DNA of 64,000 bases from Bordetella genomosp. 13 (GCF_007679965.1 NZ_VEHL01000008.1:186001-250000); one strand, 5' to 3'. Shown: positions 36,528-44,969, counted from the first letter of the stretch. The notes: generated from the letters alone by a model not told the origin. Numbers and translations: made by a program.

Positions 36528-36556
36528 TTGCGCGATCGTAAAAAACCATGCATAAT
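36528..36556 (+). promoter_or_regulatory. Sigma-70 promoter of tRNA-Asn
   Basis: TTGCGC (36528-36533) and CATAAT (36551-36556) are separated by 17 bp. The -10 ends 13 bp before the mature tRNA-Asn 5' end, a typical tight tRNA promoter. Confidence 0.7.
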
Positions 36557-36569
36557 CTCGCTTCTCTGG

Positions 36570-36645
36570 TCCCCGATAGCTCAGTCGGTAGAGCGACGGA
36601 CTGTTAATCCGCAGGTCGCTGGTTCGAATCCAGCTCGGGGAGCCA
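36570..36645 (+). tRNA. tRNA-Asn (anticodon GTT)
   Basis: The 76-base sequence has acceptor TCCCCGA pairing with TCGGGGA, a D-arm GCTC/GAGC, anticodon loop CTGTTAA and T-loop GGTTCGAATCC. The CCA end is encoded. Anticodon GTT reads AAC and AAT (Asn). Confidence 0.98.
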
Positions 36646-36654
36646 AGCATTGCA

Positions 36655-36684
36655 GGGCCACGCTGTTCTCAGCGTGGCCCTTTT
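36655..36684 (+). terminator. Intrinsic terminator of tRNA-Asn
   Basis: GGGCCACGCTG (36655-36665) pairs perfectly with CAGCGTGGCCC (36670-36680) and is followed by TTTT, 10 bp after the tRNA. Confidence 0.88.
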
Positions 36685-37141
36685 AGTTTTCGGAAAGCCT
36701 GCCGTAAATGGCTTCAAGCTGTGGAATGGCTGCAAAGCCCAATGAAACGCTTCAACATGGACGAAGCGCCCAGCCGTACGGGCAGGCTTCGCAACGCTTC
36801 GGATCGCAGGCATCCGTCGGGCAGGCGGCCGGCGGATCCGCGGTCCATGGCAGGCGGGGCGAGCAGGCCGCGGGCGTTCTTGCGAATGCCTGGGCGCGCC
36901 GCACGCATAGCTGTCCAGGCATGCCGTCGTATGGGTATGCCACCGTCAATCCAGACGTATCAGTTATTTCATGGATGTAATAACGGCCGAGCTTTCGTTG
37001 GCAGTCCTGCTACGCTGCCCGAAAGAAGCACGCGCGGGCATCCGGTAGCCGGCGCGTGCGGGCTCGGGAGGCCTGGGCGTTCGCAGGACGCCGCGCGGAC
37101 CGCATGGGCGGGCCGCTCGTTTGAGGAGAAGGGCGGCGTCC
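36685..37141. other. Intergenic region upstream of the CobW-type gene
   Basis: This stretch of about 450 bp between the tRNA-Asn terminator and the CobW-type gene has no open frame with native codon bias. Its recognisable site is the palindrome at 36963-36984. The part near 36940-37000 is AT-richer, consistent with a promoter. Confidence 0.5.
36963..36984. promoter_or_regulatory. Palindromic operator upstream of the CobW-type GTPase
   Basis: GTTATTTCAT (36963-36972) and ATGTAATAAC (36975-36984) face each other across two bases. They pair at nine of ten positions. The outer GTTATT / AATAAC arms are perfect. The GTTAT...ATAAC arms recall Zur boxes, but the spacing is wider than the GTTATANTATAAC form I know. 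A zinc-responsive repressor would make sense for this gene. Confidence 0.5.
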
Positions 37142-38140
37142 ATGGCTGATCGACGCATCGCTTTGACTGTATTGACGGGGTTCCTGGGCAGCGGCAAGAC
37201 CACGCTGCTCAATCGTTTGGTGCGCGAGCCGGCGTATGCTGGCGCCGCGGTCATCGTCAACGAATTCGGCGACATCGGGGTCGACCACCATCTGGTGCGC
37301 GCCATCGATGGTCGCATCGTGCTGCTCGAAGGCGGCTGCATCTGCTGCTCCGCCAGCGGCGGCCTGGCCGACACGTTGCGCGACCTGTTCATGCTGGCGC
37401 TGCGCCGGCAGATACGGCCGTTTTCCCAAGTGCTGGTCGAGACCACCGGGCTGGCCAGTCCCGCGGCCATCATGTTCACCTTGCGCCACGATGCTTTCCT
37501 GACCGAGCGGTTCGTCTACCAGGGAGCGATTACCGTGGCCGACGTGCAGCACGTCGGCGCGCAGCTTCGGTCCCAGCCCGAGGCCGCGCAGCAGATCGCC
37601 TTGGCCGACGTGGTGGCGTTCAGCAAGGCCGATCTGTGCGGTCCCAAGCAGGTTGAGGCGGCGCGCCGCGAGGTCGAGATGGCCAACCCGGGCGTGCCCA
37701 GTTGCGTGCTGCGGCGCGAAGGTCCGCTGGACGAACTGCTGCTGCACGTCCAGCCCGTCGACCGGCGCGACCAGGCCCCGCGCCTTGGCCGCTGGCTGGG
37801 TGCGTTCGGTGCTTCGCGGCTCGAGCGGCATCCCGGCCTGTCGCATTTTTCGCTGACCCTGTCCTCGCCCATCAGCCGCGGTACCTTCCTGGCCGGCATG
37901 CATGACGTGCAGGCCATCTACGACCAGGGTCTGCTGCGCATGAAGGGGCTGATCTGTTTTGAAGGCGAGGCGCTGCCGTGCGCCGTGCACGGCGTGCATC
38001 GCCAGCTGTATCCGCTGGAGATGCTGCCCGAGTGGCCGGGCGACAGCCGGGCATCCAGCCTGGTCTTTCTGATGCGTGGCCACGAGCGCGACGCGGTGCT
38101 GGGAACGGTGCGCAAGGCGCTGCGCCAGTCCGCGCTCTGA
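37142..38140 (+). CDS. CobW/COG0523-family metal chaperone GTPase
   Basis: The 332-residue G3E GTPase has Walker A GFLGSGKTT at residues 13-21 and the metal-binding CxCC in EGGCICCS (Cys66, 68, 69). The Walker B-like LVETTGLASP and the base-recognition segment AFSKADLC (a variant of NKxD) follow. A CobW C-terminal domain lies from about residue 225. Such proteins deliver zinc or another metal using GTP. No cobalamin genes are nearby, so a zinc-homeostasis role is more likely than vitamin B12 synthesis. A GAGGAGAAGG stretch precedes the start. Confidence 0.9.
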   Translation: MADRRIALTVLTGFLGSGKTTLLNRLVREPAYAGAAVIVNEFGDIGVDHHLVRAIDGRIVLLEGGCICCSASGGLADTLRDLFMLALRRQIRPFSQVLVETTGLASPAAIMFTLRHDAFLTERFVYQGAITVADVQHVGAQLRSQPEAAQQIALADVVAFSKADLCGPKQVEAARREVEMANPGVPSCVLRREGPLDELLLHVQPVDRRDQAPRLGRWLGAFGASRLERHPGLSHFSLTLSSPISRGTFLAGMHDVQAIYDQGLLRMKGLICFEGEALPCAVHGVHRQLYPLEMLPEWPGDSRASSLVFLMRGHERDAVLGTVRKALRQSAL

Positions 38141-38157
38141 CGGGCAGGGCGACTCGC

Positions 38158-38186
38158 TTTCGTCGCGTGCGCGATAGGGGTATAAT
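38158..38186 (+). promoter_or_regulatory. Strong sigma-70-like promoter with no recognised gene behind it
   Basis: A consensus TATAAT at 38181-38186 follows TTTCGT (38158-38163) at 17 bp. The -35 is weak and the -10 is perfect. It points right, into about 750 bp without a convincing gene. Confidence 0.5.
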
Positions 38187-38937
38187 CGTAACGTCTGATG
38201 CCAGTTTGAGTTGTGGCGGATCGCCGCAGCCGGGCCCGGGAGGCCCGACCCAACCGGATCACGCCGAACCGATTCCGCCCGTGGGGCGCCTTCCGTTCGC
38301 CGCAGTGTCCAGGGGGCCAACAAACCGGCGATGCCGCCCCGCTGCCTGCATCGCAGGCGCAGGACTCCAACCGGGTCCGCGGGAAAACGGCGCTTGTCGT
38401 CCTGAAAACTTCTAAGAATCGTCAAGGCGAGCCCGCACCATCGAGTGCGTGCAAGGCTGGGCCTCATCCAGGCCACGCGTGTCGCGTCTCACAGGCACTG
38501 GTCGGTCGACCCTCGCAATGCGGCAGTTCGCGGCGATTCAGTTCATTGCGGTGGCTTTGCCGGTTTCTCTGGATGCCTGCGTCGTGTGCAGCGTTCGGGG
38601 CATCCGGTATCGCATGGCATTCAGGCCGGCGCGCGAGGATTCCGCGCGATCGCAAGCGTGGGTGCGCGACACGTCGTGCAACGTCAACAACAGGAAGCTC
38701 GTCATCGTTACGTCCTTCGATACCGCAGGGCACGTCATTGCAGCAACGCGTCCGGTCCGTGTGGCCGGTGGAAGCGTGGTCGGCGCCTGTACGGCGATTC
38801 GCTTTGCCGTCGCTGCGGCCATTGTTCTTCTCGTGGGGGTGGGTGCAGGTGTGATCGGTGCCGTCGCTATCCTGTCGATCCGCGCCTTCGCCGGCAAGGG
38901 CGGCCGAGCCGGCGTCGCAGCCGTGCGGACCCAAACG
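38187..38937. other. Long stretch without a recognisable gene, upstream of tRNA-fMet terminator
   Basis: About 750 bp follow the promoter at 38181. Open frames exist on both strands, but their third-position GC is clearly lower than in neighbouring genes. The longest (to 39000) would run through the tRNA-fMet terminator and gene. 38190-38420 is GC-rich with many short inverted repeats, as in a structured leader. 38450-38930 is less GC-rich. It could be a small RNA locus, or a leader left after loss of its gene. Confidence 0.4.
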
Positions 38938-38966
38938 AAAAAGGCCTGGCGCGATGGCCAGGCCTT
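38938..38966 (-). terminator. Intrinsic terminator of tRNA-fMet
   Basis: AAGGCCTGGC (38941-38950) and GCCAGGCCTT (38957-38966) form a perfect 10 bp stem. On the minus strand it ends in TTTTT, 12 bp after the tRNA. Confidence 0.88.
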
Positions 38967-38978
38967 GATGCAGAAACT

Positions 38979-39055
<77 letters not shown>

Positions 39056-39068
39056 TCTGAAGAAGAGA

Positions 39069-39097
39069 ATATTAATCTTGTTTGGAATTTCTGGCAA
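39069..39097 (-). promoter_or_regulatory. Sigma-70 promoter of tRNA-fMet
   Basis: On the minus strand TTGCCA (39092-39097) and TAATAT (39069-39074) are 17 bp apart, ending 13 bp before the mature tRNA 5' end. Confidence 0.8.
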
Positions 39098-39124
39098 GTT
39101 GGCCCCATTTCATACTGAATATCG

Positions 39125-40378
39125 ATGAACGATAGCGAGGCAATTCTGGTGCTGGAAACCGCGCTGTTGTGCGCATCCCAGCCCATGCAGCCGGCCGAGC
39201 TGCGCAAGCTGTTCGGCGAAGGGTCGGACGTCGACAATGCCGCGTTGCGGCAGTGGCTGGAAACCCTGCAGGGCCAGTGGGCCGAGCGTGGGCTCGAGCT
39301 GGTGCAGCTGGCGTCCGGCTGGCGGTTCCAGAGCCGTCCGGGCATGCAGCGCTACCTCGAGCGCCTGAATCCCGAGAAGCCGCCCAAGTATTCGCGCGCC
39401 GTGCTCGAGACGCTGGCCATCGTGGCCTGGCGGCAGCCCGTCACGCGGGGCGACATCGAGGACATCCGCGGCGTCACGGTGTCGTCGCAGATCGTGAAGG
39501 TGCTGGAGGATCGGGGCTGGATCGAAGTGATCGGCCATCGCGACGCGCCCGGCCGCCCCGCGCTGTTCGCCACCACGCGCCAGTTCCTGGACGACCTCGG
39601 CCTGCGCGCGCTGGACGAACTGCCGGCGCTGGAGTCCACCGACGCGGTGGCCGCGCTGGCAGGGTTGGACCTGGGCGGCGCCACGCTCGAGATCGGCGCG
39701 AGCGGTCCCGCCGATGCGGCGCCAGAAGGGACGGGCGCCGCCGATGCTCCGTCTGGGAGTATGATGCCCGACGCCGGTATGCCGGTGCAGGAATCGTCCG
39801 ATCCGGACGCGCCGGCGGCGCAGGCGGACGATGCGCCCGCGTTCGACGCGGAGCTGCCGGCGGCTGCAGAAGGCAATGCGCCGGCATCCACGGTGGATGA
39901 AGGGGCTGGCGATGCCGATCGGAACGGCGCCCAACCCGTCGAGCATGATGGCAATACACCGGACGCGGCCGATACGGATGCCGAAGCCGATGCGGATGAC
40001 GGGATCGACGTCGACCCCGAGGTTCGGGCCGACGCGGATGTCGAAGCAGACGCCGGGGCGCAAGCCGATGACGGCATCGATGCGGACAACCCCGACGAAT
40101 CCCGGCAGTTGGCCGCGGGCGGCATGACGCCCGAGCCGCTGCCCGATATACCCGAGGTGATGCCGATCCAGGGCGACTACGTCCAGCGGATCGAGGGCGA
40201 CCACATCACCCCGCCCGACGCGGCGCCGGAAATCCAGCCGGGCCTGCGTCGACCCGAATTTACGCCGCCCGGTCTCGAACCCGAGATCGTGCCGCCCAAA
40301 CCGGACGAGATCCCTGGGACACCGTCCGATCCCGACCAAGATGATGTGCCTGCCCCCGGCAGGCTCCCCAAAGTTTGA
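39125..40378 (+). CDS. scpB: Segregation and condensation protein ScpB with long acidic tail
   Basis: The first 185 or so residues are a normal ScpB: two winged-helix domains with YSRAVLETLAIVAWRQPVTR and EDIRGVTVSSQIVKVLEDRG. ScpB joins ScpA and SMC in the chromosome condensin. The remaining roughly 230 residues are a low-complexity acidic tail rich in Asp, Ala, Glu and Pro, with DADAEADADDG-like runs. This makes the protein about twice the usual length. No scpA is next to it. It directly precedes rluB, an arrangement common in many bacteria. Confidence 0.93.
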   Translation: MNDSEAILVLETALLCASQPMQPAELRKLFGEGSDVDNAALRQWLETLQGQWAERGLELVQLASGWRFQSRPGMQRYLERLNPEKPPKYSRAVLETLAIVAWRQPVTRGDIEDIRGVTVSSQIVKVLEDRGWIEVIGHRDAPGRPALFATTRQFLDDLGLRALDELPALESTDAVAALAGLDLGGATLEIGASGPADAAPEGTGAADAPSGSMMPDAGMPVQESSDPDAPAAQADDAPAFDAELPAAAEGNAPASTVDEGAGDADRNGAQPVEHDGNTPDAADTDAEADADDGIDVDPEVRADADVEADAGAQADDGIDADNPDESRQLAAGGMTPEPLPDIPEVMPIQGDYVQRIEGDHITPPDAAPEIQPGLRRPEFTPPGLEPEIVPPKPDEIPGTPSDPDQDDVPAPGRLPKV

Positions 40379-40395
40379 CATTCGGAGCTGTCTCA

Positions 40396-42465
40396 GTGAC
40401 AACGAATACCCATAACCAGGAAGACACTTCCCTCCCGCGTGAAGAGGCGTCTTCGCCCGCCCCGACCCAGGCGCCGGCGCAGGCCGCCGACGCTGCCGCG
40501 CAAGGCGCGGGCGGCGAGGCCGCCGAGTCCGGCGAGGGCAGGGCGCGCGGCCGCAAGCTGCGCACGCCTTTCCGCCGCCGCCGCGGCGACGCCACGGCGG
40601 CGCCTGGCGAGGCGGGCGCGTCGGGCGAAGCCCCGGCTGCCAAGGCGCCGAGGGCGCCGGCCAAGGGCAAAGCGCACGCCAAGGGCGGTGAGTCGGCCAA
40701 GAGCGGCGCCGCTTCCAAGGGTGGCGCGTCGTCCCGGGGCCGGGCGTCGTCGCGGGCGCAGGCGCCCATCCAGGCCTACGGGGCCGACGATGCACCGATG
40801 GCCGATGATGCGCTCATGGACGATGACGCGCTCATGGCCGATGGAGTCGAGGTGGTGGAAGCGCCCGTGCCCGACGTCGATCCGCGCGTGCTCGAGCGCG
40901 AGACCGACGAGGCCCTGGCCTATCTGGATGCCGACGCGCGCACCGAACAGCGCCTGGGCAAGTACCTGAACAGCGAGGCCGTGATGCCCAAGCTGCACAA
41001 GGTCCTGGCCGACGCGGGCATCGGGTCGCGCCGCGAGATGGAAGAGCTGATCGTCGCCGGCCGCGTGTCGGTCAACGGCGAGCCGGCCCACATCGGCCAG
41101 CGCGTCGCGCCCAACGATCAGGTGCGCGTCAACGGCAAGCCCATTGCCCGTACCAATACCAAGAAGCCGCCGCGCGTGATCCTGTATCACAAGCCGGCCG
41201 GCGAGATCGTCAGCCACGACGATCCGGGCGGCCGCGCCAGCGTGTTCGCCCGCCTGCCCAAGCTGCGCACGGGCAAGTGGCTGTCGGTCGGCCGCCTCGA
41301 CCTGAACACCGAGGGCCTGCTGATCTTCACGACCTCGGGCGACATGGCCAACCGCATCATGCACCCGCGCTACGGCACCGAACGCGAGTATGCCGTGCGC
41401 GTGCTGGGCGAGATGGACGAGGCCACGCGCCAGTCGCTGGTCGACGGCATCGAGCTGGAAGACGGCACGGCCGCCTTCGGCGCGCTGGATTACCTGGGCG
41501 GCGACGGAAGCAATCGCTGGTATCGCGTCACGCTGCAGGAAGGCCGCAACCGCGAAGTGCGCCGCATGTTCGAATCGGTGGGCGTGACCGTCAGCCGCCT
41601 GATCCGCACCCGCTTCGGCGACGTCGTGCTGCCGCGCAACCTGCGCCGCGGCCGCTGGGAAGAGGTCGAGCCGCAACTGGTCAGCGCCCTGATGGTGCAG
41701 TTGGGCCTGTTGCGCGACGGCGACGACGGCGATGGCCGCCGCCGCTCCAAGCAGCCCCAGTCGCATGACAGCGCGCTGCCCCCGGGCTTCGGCACGCTGG
41801 AACGCAACGGCATGAACGGCGCCCGCATCGGACGCCGTGGCAAGCTGCAGGGCGGTCGTCCGGCCGGCGCGGCAGGCGGCGGCCAGGCGTATCCGTCCGA
41901 TCCGTTCGGTACCGGCCTGATGTTCACGGGCGGCTATGCCAACGGTCATCCGATGGGCAGCGAAGGCGGCGGCGCGCGCGGCGGCAAGGCCGGCGGCGGC
42001 AAGCCGGGCGGCGCGAAGGGCGGTCACCGGGCGGGTGTCGGCAAGGGCGGCAACGGCAAGCCGGGCGGTCCCCGCCGCGGCGCCGGCAACGCCAGTGCCG
42101 GCGCTGCCGTGAACGGCAATGTCAACGGCAACGTGGGCGGCTTCAACGCCGAGGCCGGCAACGGCGCCGGCAAGCCGAAGGCGGGCGGCAAGGCGCGCGG
42201 CGGCCAGGGCGGCGCCCGCAAGCAGGCGGCCGGGCAGGGTGGCCGCGCCGGCGGCCCCAAGGCCGCCGGTCCGCGCGGACCCAAGCAGGAGGGCGCGCGC
42301 GGCAACGCGGCGCCCGGCAACAAGGGGTCGGCCAAGCCGCGTGCCCGCAAGCCGGGCGGGGGGGGCGCGGCCAGCGGCGGCCGGGGCGACGACTGGCAGC
42401 CCCGCGGCGCCGCGGCGCACGAGTCGCGCCTGGGCTTCCTGGGCGGGCGCGGCCGGGACCGCTGA
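40396..42465 (+). CDS. rluB: 23S rRNA pseudouridine synthase RluB with long low-complexity tails
   Basis: The 689-residue product has an S4 RNA-binding domain near residues 200-260 (KVLADAGIGSRREMEELIVA). An RsuA-family catalytic core follows with GRLDLNTEGLLIFT, whose Asp302 is the catalytic residue. RluB makes pseudouridine 2605 in 23S rRNA. It is more than twice the usual size because of an Ala/Lys-rich N-terminal extension (about 190 residues) and a Gly/Lys/Ala-rich basic C-terminal tail (about 230). I chose the GTG at 40396, which has GGAG nine bases upstream; a TTG at 40375 overlapping scpB is possible. Confidence 0.92.
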   Translation: MTTNTHNQEDTSLPREEASSPAPTQAPAQAADAAAQGAGGEAAESGEGRARGRKLRTPFRRRRGDATAAPGEAGASGEAPAAKAPRAPAKGKAHAKGGESAKSGAASKGGASSRGRASSRAQAPIQAYGADDAPMADDALMDDDALMADGVEVVEAPVPDVDPRVLERETDEALAYLDADARTEQRLGKYLNSEAVMPKLHKVLADAGIGSRREMEELIVAGRVSVNGEPAHIGQRVAPNDQVRVNGKPIARTNTKKPPRVILYHKPAGEIVSHDDPGGRASVFARLPKLRTGKWLSVGRLDLNTEGLLIFTTSGDMANRIMHPRYGTEREYAVRVLGEMDEATRQSLVDGIELEDGTAAFGALDYLGGDGSNRWYRVTLQEGRNREVRRMFESVGVTVSRLIRTRFGDVVLPRNLRRGRWEEVEPQLVSALMVQLGLLRDGDDGDGRRRSKQPQSHDSALPPGFGTLERNGMNGARIGRRGKLQGGRPAGAAGGGQAYPSDPFGTGLMFTGGYANGHPMGSEGGGARGGKAGGGKPGGAKGGHRAGVGKGGNGKPGGPRRGAGNASAGAAVNGNVNGNVGGFNAEAGNGAGKPKAGGKARGGQGGARKQAAGQGGRAGGPKAAGPRGPKQEGARGNAAPGNKGSAKPRARKPGGGGAASGGRGDDWQPRGAAAHESRLGFLGGRGRDR

Positions 42466-42517
42466 CCGGATTCTTGGCGTAAACCCTATTCTGTTCAGGC
42501 AAATAGCTGGTTTATCT

Positions 42518-42526
42518 GCTAAAATC
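42518..42526 (+). promoter_or_regulatory. Extended -10 promoter of the rimP operon
   Basis: TGCTAAAAT at 42518-42526 is an extended -10 element (TG, one base, TAAAAT) in a locally AT-rich stretch. No good -35 is seen at 17 bp, as is usual for extended -10 promoters. Confidence 0.6.
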
Positions 42527-42624
42527 AATGGTTTTCATGGCGGTTGCATTGGCCACCGGTATTGGTGGCTGATACAAGGTGCCAGGGTCGGCAGGTCTGC
42601 AGGCACATCTTGGTCCCGGTACAA

Positions 42625-42656
42625 GTTTCCAGGACCAGGGGTTTCCAGGCCCAGGG
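42625..42656. repeat. Tandem 16 bp repeat in the rimP leader
   Basis: GTTTCCAGGACCAGGG (42625-42640) is followed directly by GTTTCCAGGCCCAGGG (42641-42656), one mismatch apart. The first copy can also pair with GGTCC just upstream to form a hairpin. Confidence 0.85.
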
Positions 42657-42795
42657 TGGCTGCACGGTTGCATGGGATTCGCATGCAGATCCGCAGCCCA
42701 GCCGCCGTAGCAAGGTAGACACAAGCCCCAAGCCTGGCGCCGCGCCTACGCAAGTCGGTGCCGCCGGGCTTTCGAGCAGGGCTGCTGGAATACGG

Positions 42796-42821
42796 TGGGC
42801 TGGGTATGCAGCCCATTTTTT
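42796..42821 (+). terminator. Intrinsic terminator (possible attenuator) before rimP
   Basis: TGGGCTG (42796-42802) and CAGCCCA (42809-42815) form a perfect 7 bp stem with a six-base loop, followed by TTTTTT. It lies between the operon promoter and rimP. Confidence 0.85.
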
Positions 42822-42908
42822 ATGGTCGTTGGGTCGACCCCAGGCAACAAGCGTCTTTGTGGGCGCCGCCAGCTGAAGGGCGCGGCGCGGGGGCATTTTT
42901 TAGAGCGT

Positions 42909-43415
42909 ATGGCTGATTTATTCGCATTGACCGAAGAGGCACTGGCCGGCATTGACGTCGAACTCGTCGACGTCGAGCGCGCGGCCATGGGCCTTTTGCG
43001 CGTCACGATCGACAAGATCGGTGGCGTACGCATCGAAGACTGCGAGCAGGTCTCGAAGCATCTGTCGCGTGTGTACGAAGTCGAGAACATCGACTACAAG
43101 CGCCTGGAGGTCGGTTCGCCCGGCGTCGACCGGCCGCTGCGCACCCAGACCGAGTTCCTGCGTTTCGCGGGCGAGCGCGTCGAGATCAAGCTGCGCGAGG
43201 CGGTCGATGGCCGCAAGGTGTTCACCGGTACGCTGCGCGGGCCCGACGAATCGCCCGCGGATGCGCCGGCCGATGCGGCGCGCGCCACCCCCATCACATT
43301 CGCACTCGAATTCGAGGCAAAAAAGAACGATATCCAGGTGCTGAGCTTCACGCTCGATGACATCGAGCGCGCCAAGCTGGATCCCGTTCTGGATTTCAAG
43401 GGCAAAAAGCGATGA
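42909..43415 (+). CDS. rimP: Ribosome maturation factor RimP
   Basis: The 168-residue protein has the RimP layout: an N-terminal domain with DVELVDVE, LLRVTID and EDCEQVSKHLS. The junction YKRLEVGSPGVDRPL is a family signature, and a C-terminal SH3-like domain follows. It helps assemble the 30S subunit. The ATG at 42909 (MADLFALTEEAL) fits the family start. It overlaps nusA by 4 bp (ATGA). Confidence 0.96.
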   Translation: MADLFALTEEALAGIDVELVDVERAAMGLLRVTIDKIGGVRIEDCEQVSKHLSRVYEVENIDYKRLEVGSPGVDRPLRTQTEFLRFAGERVEIKLREAVDGRKVFTGTLRGPDESPADAPADAARATPITFALEFEAKKNDIQVLSFTLDDIERAKLDPVLDFKGKKR

Positions 43416-44890
43416 GTCGCGAAATTCTTCTGTTGGTCGATGCACTGGCGCGTGAAAAGAACGTCACGCGCGACACCGTGTTCGGTGCGCTGGAAAGCGC
43501 GCTGGCCTCGGCCATGAAAAAGCGCTTCAAGGAAGACGCCGAGATCCGCGTCAGCATCGATCGTGAAACCGGCAGCCATGAAGGCTTTCGCCGCTGGTTG
43601 GTCGTGCCCGACGAAGCCGGCCTGCAAGAGCCCGACAAGCAGGAAATGCTGTCCGATGCCCGCGAGCTGCTGCCCAGCATCGAGGTCGGCGAATACATCG
43701 AGGAACCGCTCGAACCGGTCGAGTTCGGCCGTATCGGCGCGCAGGCCGCCAAGCAGGCCATCCTGCAGAAGATCCGCGACGCCGAGCGCGAGCAGGTCCT
43801 GAACGACTTCCTCGACCGCGGCGAGACCATCGTGTCCGGCACCATCAAGCGCATGGACAAGGGCGACTGCATCATCGAGACGGGCAAGATCGAGGCCCGC
43901 CTGCCGCGCACCGAGATGATCCCGAAGGAAAACCTGCGCATCGGCGACCGCGTGCGCGCCTTCGTGTTGCGCGTCGACCACGCCGCCCGCGGCCAGCAGG
44001 TCATCCTTTCGCGCACGTCCCCGGAATTCATCCGCCAGCTGTTCGAGAACGAAGTGCCTGAAATCGAGCAGGGCCTGCTCGAGATCAAGGCTGCGGCCCG
44101 CGACGCCGGCGTGCGCGCCAAGATCGCCGTGATCGCGTACGATAAGCGGATCGATCCCATCGGCACCTGCGTCGGCATGCGCGGCTCGCGCGTCACCGCG
44201 GTGCGCAACGAGCTCGGCGGCGAGCAGGTCGACATCGTGCTGTGGTCGGAAGACCCCGCGCAGTTCGTCATCGGCGCCCTGGCGCCGGCCAACGTCGAAT
44301 CCATCGTGGTCGACGAAGACCGGCATGCCATGGACGTCGTGGTCGACGAGGAAAACCTGCCCAAGGCCATCGGCGCCAAGGGGCAGAACGTCCGTCTGGC
44401 GTCCGAACTGACCGGTTGGCAGATCAACATCATGACGCCGGAAGAAAGCCTCAGCCGCCAGGAAACCGAGCGTGTCGGCCTGCGCGTCACCTTCATGAGC
44501 AAGCTCGACGTGGACGAGGAAGTCGCCGACATCCTCATCGACGAAGGCTTCACCGGCATCGAGGAAATCGCCTACGTGCCCATGCAGGAGCTGCTGGAGA
44601 TCGAGGCCTTCGACGAGGACACCATCAACGAACTGCGCGCCCGTGCGCGCAACGCGTTGCTGACCGAAGCCATCGCCCAGGAAGAACGCCTGGAGACGGC
44701 GCAGGACCTGCTGGAACTGGAAGGCATGACGCCCGAGCTGGCTGCCAAGCTGGCCGAGCGCCAGGTGCACACCCGCGATGACCTGGCCGAGCTGGCCACC
44801 GACGAGCTCGCCGAGATCGCCGGTCTGGACGAACAGCAGGCCAGCGACCTGATCATGCGTGCCCGGGCCCATTGGTTCGACGAAGAATGA
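43412..44890 (+). CDS. nusA: Transcription factor NusA
   Basis: The 492-residue protein has the full proteobacterial set. An N-terminal RNA-polymerase-binding domain (about 1-130) and an S1 domain (about 135-200) come first. Two KH domains follow (with IGTCVGMRGSRV and AIGAKGQNVRLAS). Two C-terminal helix-hairpin-helix repeats lie from about 360 (FTGIEEIAYVP; LAEIAGLDEQQASDLIM). NusA sets pausing, termination and antitermination. It could itself act on the leader terminator at 42796. Confidence 0.97.
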   Translation: MSREILLLVDALAREKNVTRDTVFGALESALASAMKKRFKEDAEIRVSIDRETGSHEGFRRWLVVPDEAGLQEPDKQEMLSDARELLPSIEVGEYIEEPLEPVEFGRIGAQAAKQAILQKIRDAEREQVLNDFLDRGETIVSGTIKRMDKGDCIIETGKIEARLPRTEMIPKENLRIGDRVRAFVLRVDHAARGQQVILSRTSPEFIRQLFENEVPEIEQGLLEIKAAARDAGVRAKIAVIAYDKRIDPIGTCVGMRGSRVTAVRNELGGEQVDIVLWSEDPAQFVIGALAPANVESIVVDEDRHAMDVVVDEENLPKAIGAKGQNVRLASELTGWQINIMTPEESLSRQETERVGLRVTFMSKLDVDEEVADILIDEGFTGIEEIAYVPMQELLEIEAFDEDTINELRARARNALLTEAIAQEERLETAQDLLELEGMTPELAAKLAERQVHTRDDLAELATDELAEIAGLDEQQASDLIMRARAHWFDEE

Positions 44891-44969
44891 CCATGTACCT
44901 GAGCGCCCGCCAACACCGTCGCGCATCGTGGACATCACATAGATAGAAGCAAATAGGGAAGAGAGCCTA

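Larger units (their letters stand above)
42466..42908 (+). promoter_or_regulatory. Structured leader of the rimP-nusA-infB operon
   Basis: This 443 bp gap has a promoter at its left end (42518-42526), several hairpins and a tandem 16 bp repeat. An intrinsic terminator ends at 42821, 87 bp before rimP. A smaller GC-rich hairpin (GCGCCGC / GCGGCGC, 42863-42888) followed by six T residues lies just before rimP. No gene is visible. The arrangement fits transcription attenuation of the translation operon. Confidence 0.6.

Noticed and set aside
36417..36813. Minus-strand open frames across tRNA-Asn (ending in phrases such as WIRTSDLR or LPELDSNQRPAD)
   Set aside because: These are well-known false proteins that arise from reading through the tRNA gene; the cloverleaf, promoter and terminator explain the sequence.
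36721..37149. 142-codon open frame upstream of the CobW-type gene
   Set aside because: It runs through the palindromic operator, has no recognisable motif and no native codon bias.
38187..38420. tmRNA, 6S RNA or RNase P RNA behind the promoter at 38181
   Set aside because: None of the conserved cores that I know for these RNAs is visible; the region stays unassigned.
38141..38978. Genomic island integrated at the tRNA-fMet 3' end
   Set aside because: No integrase and no second copy of the tRNA 3' end were found in the window.
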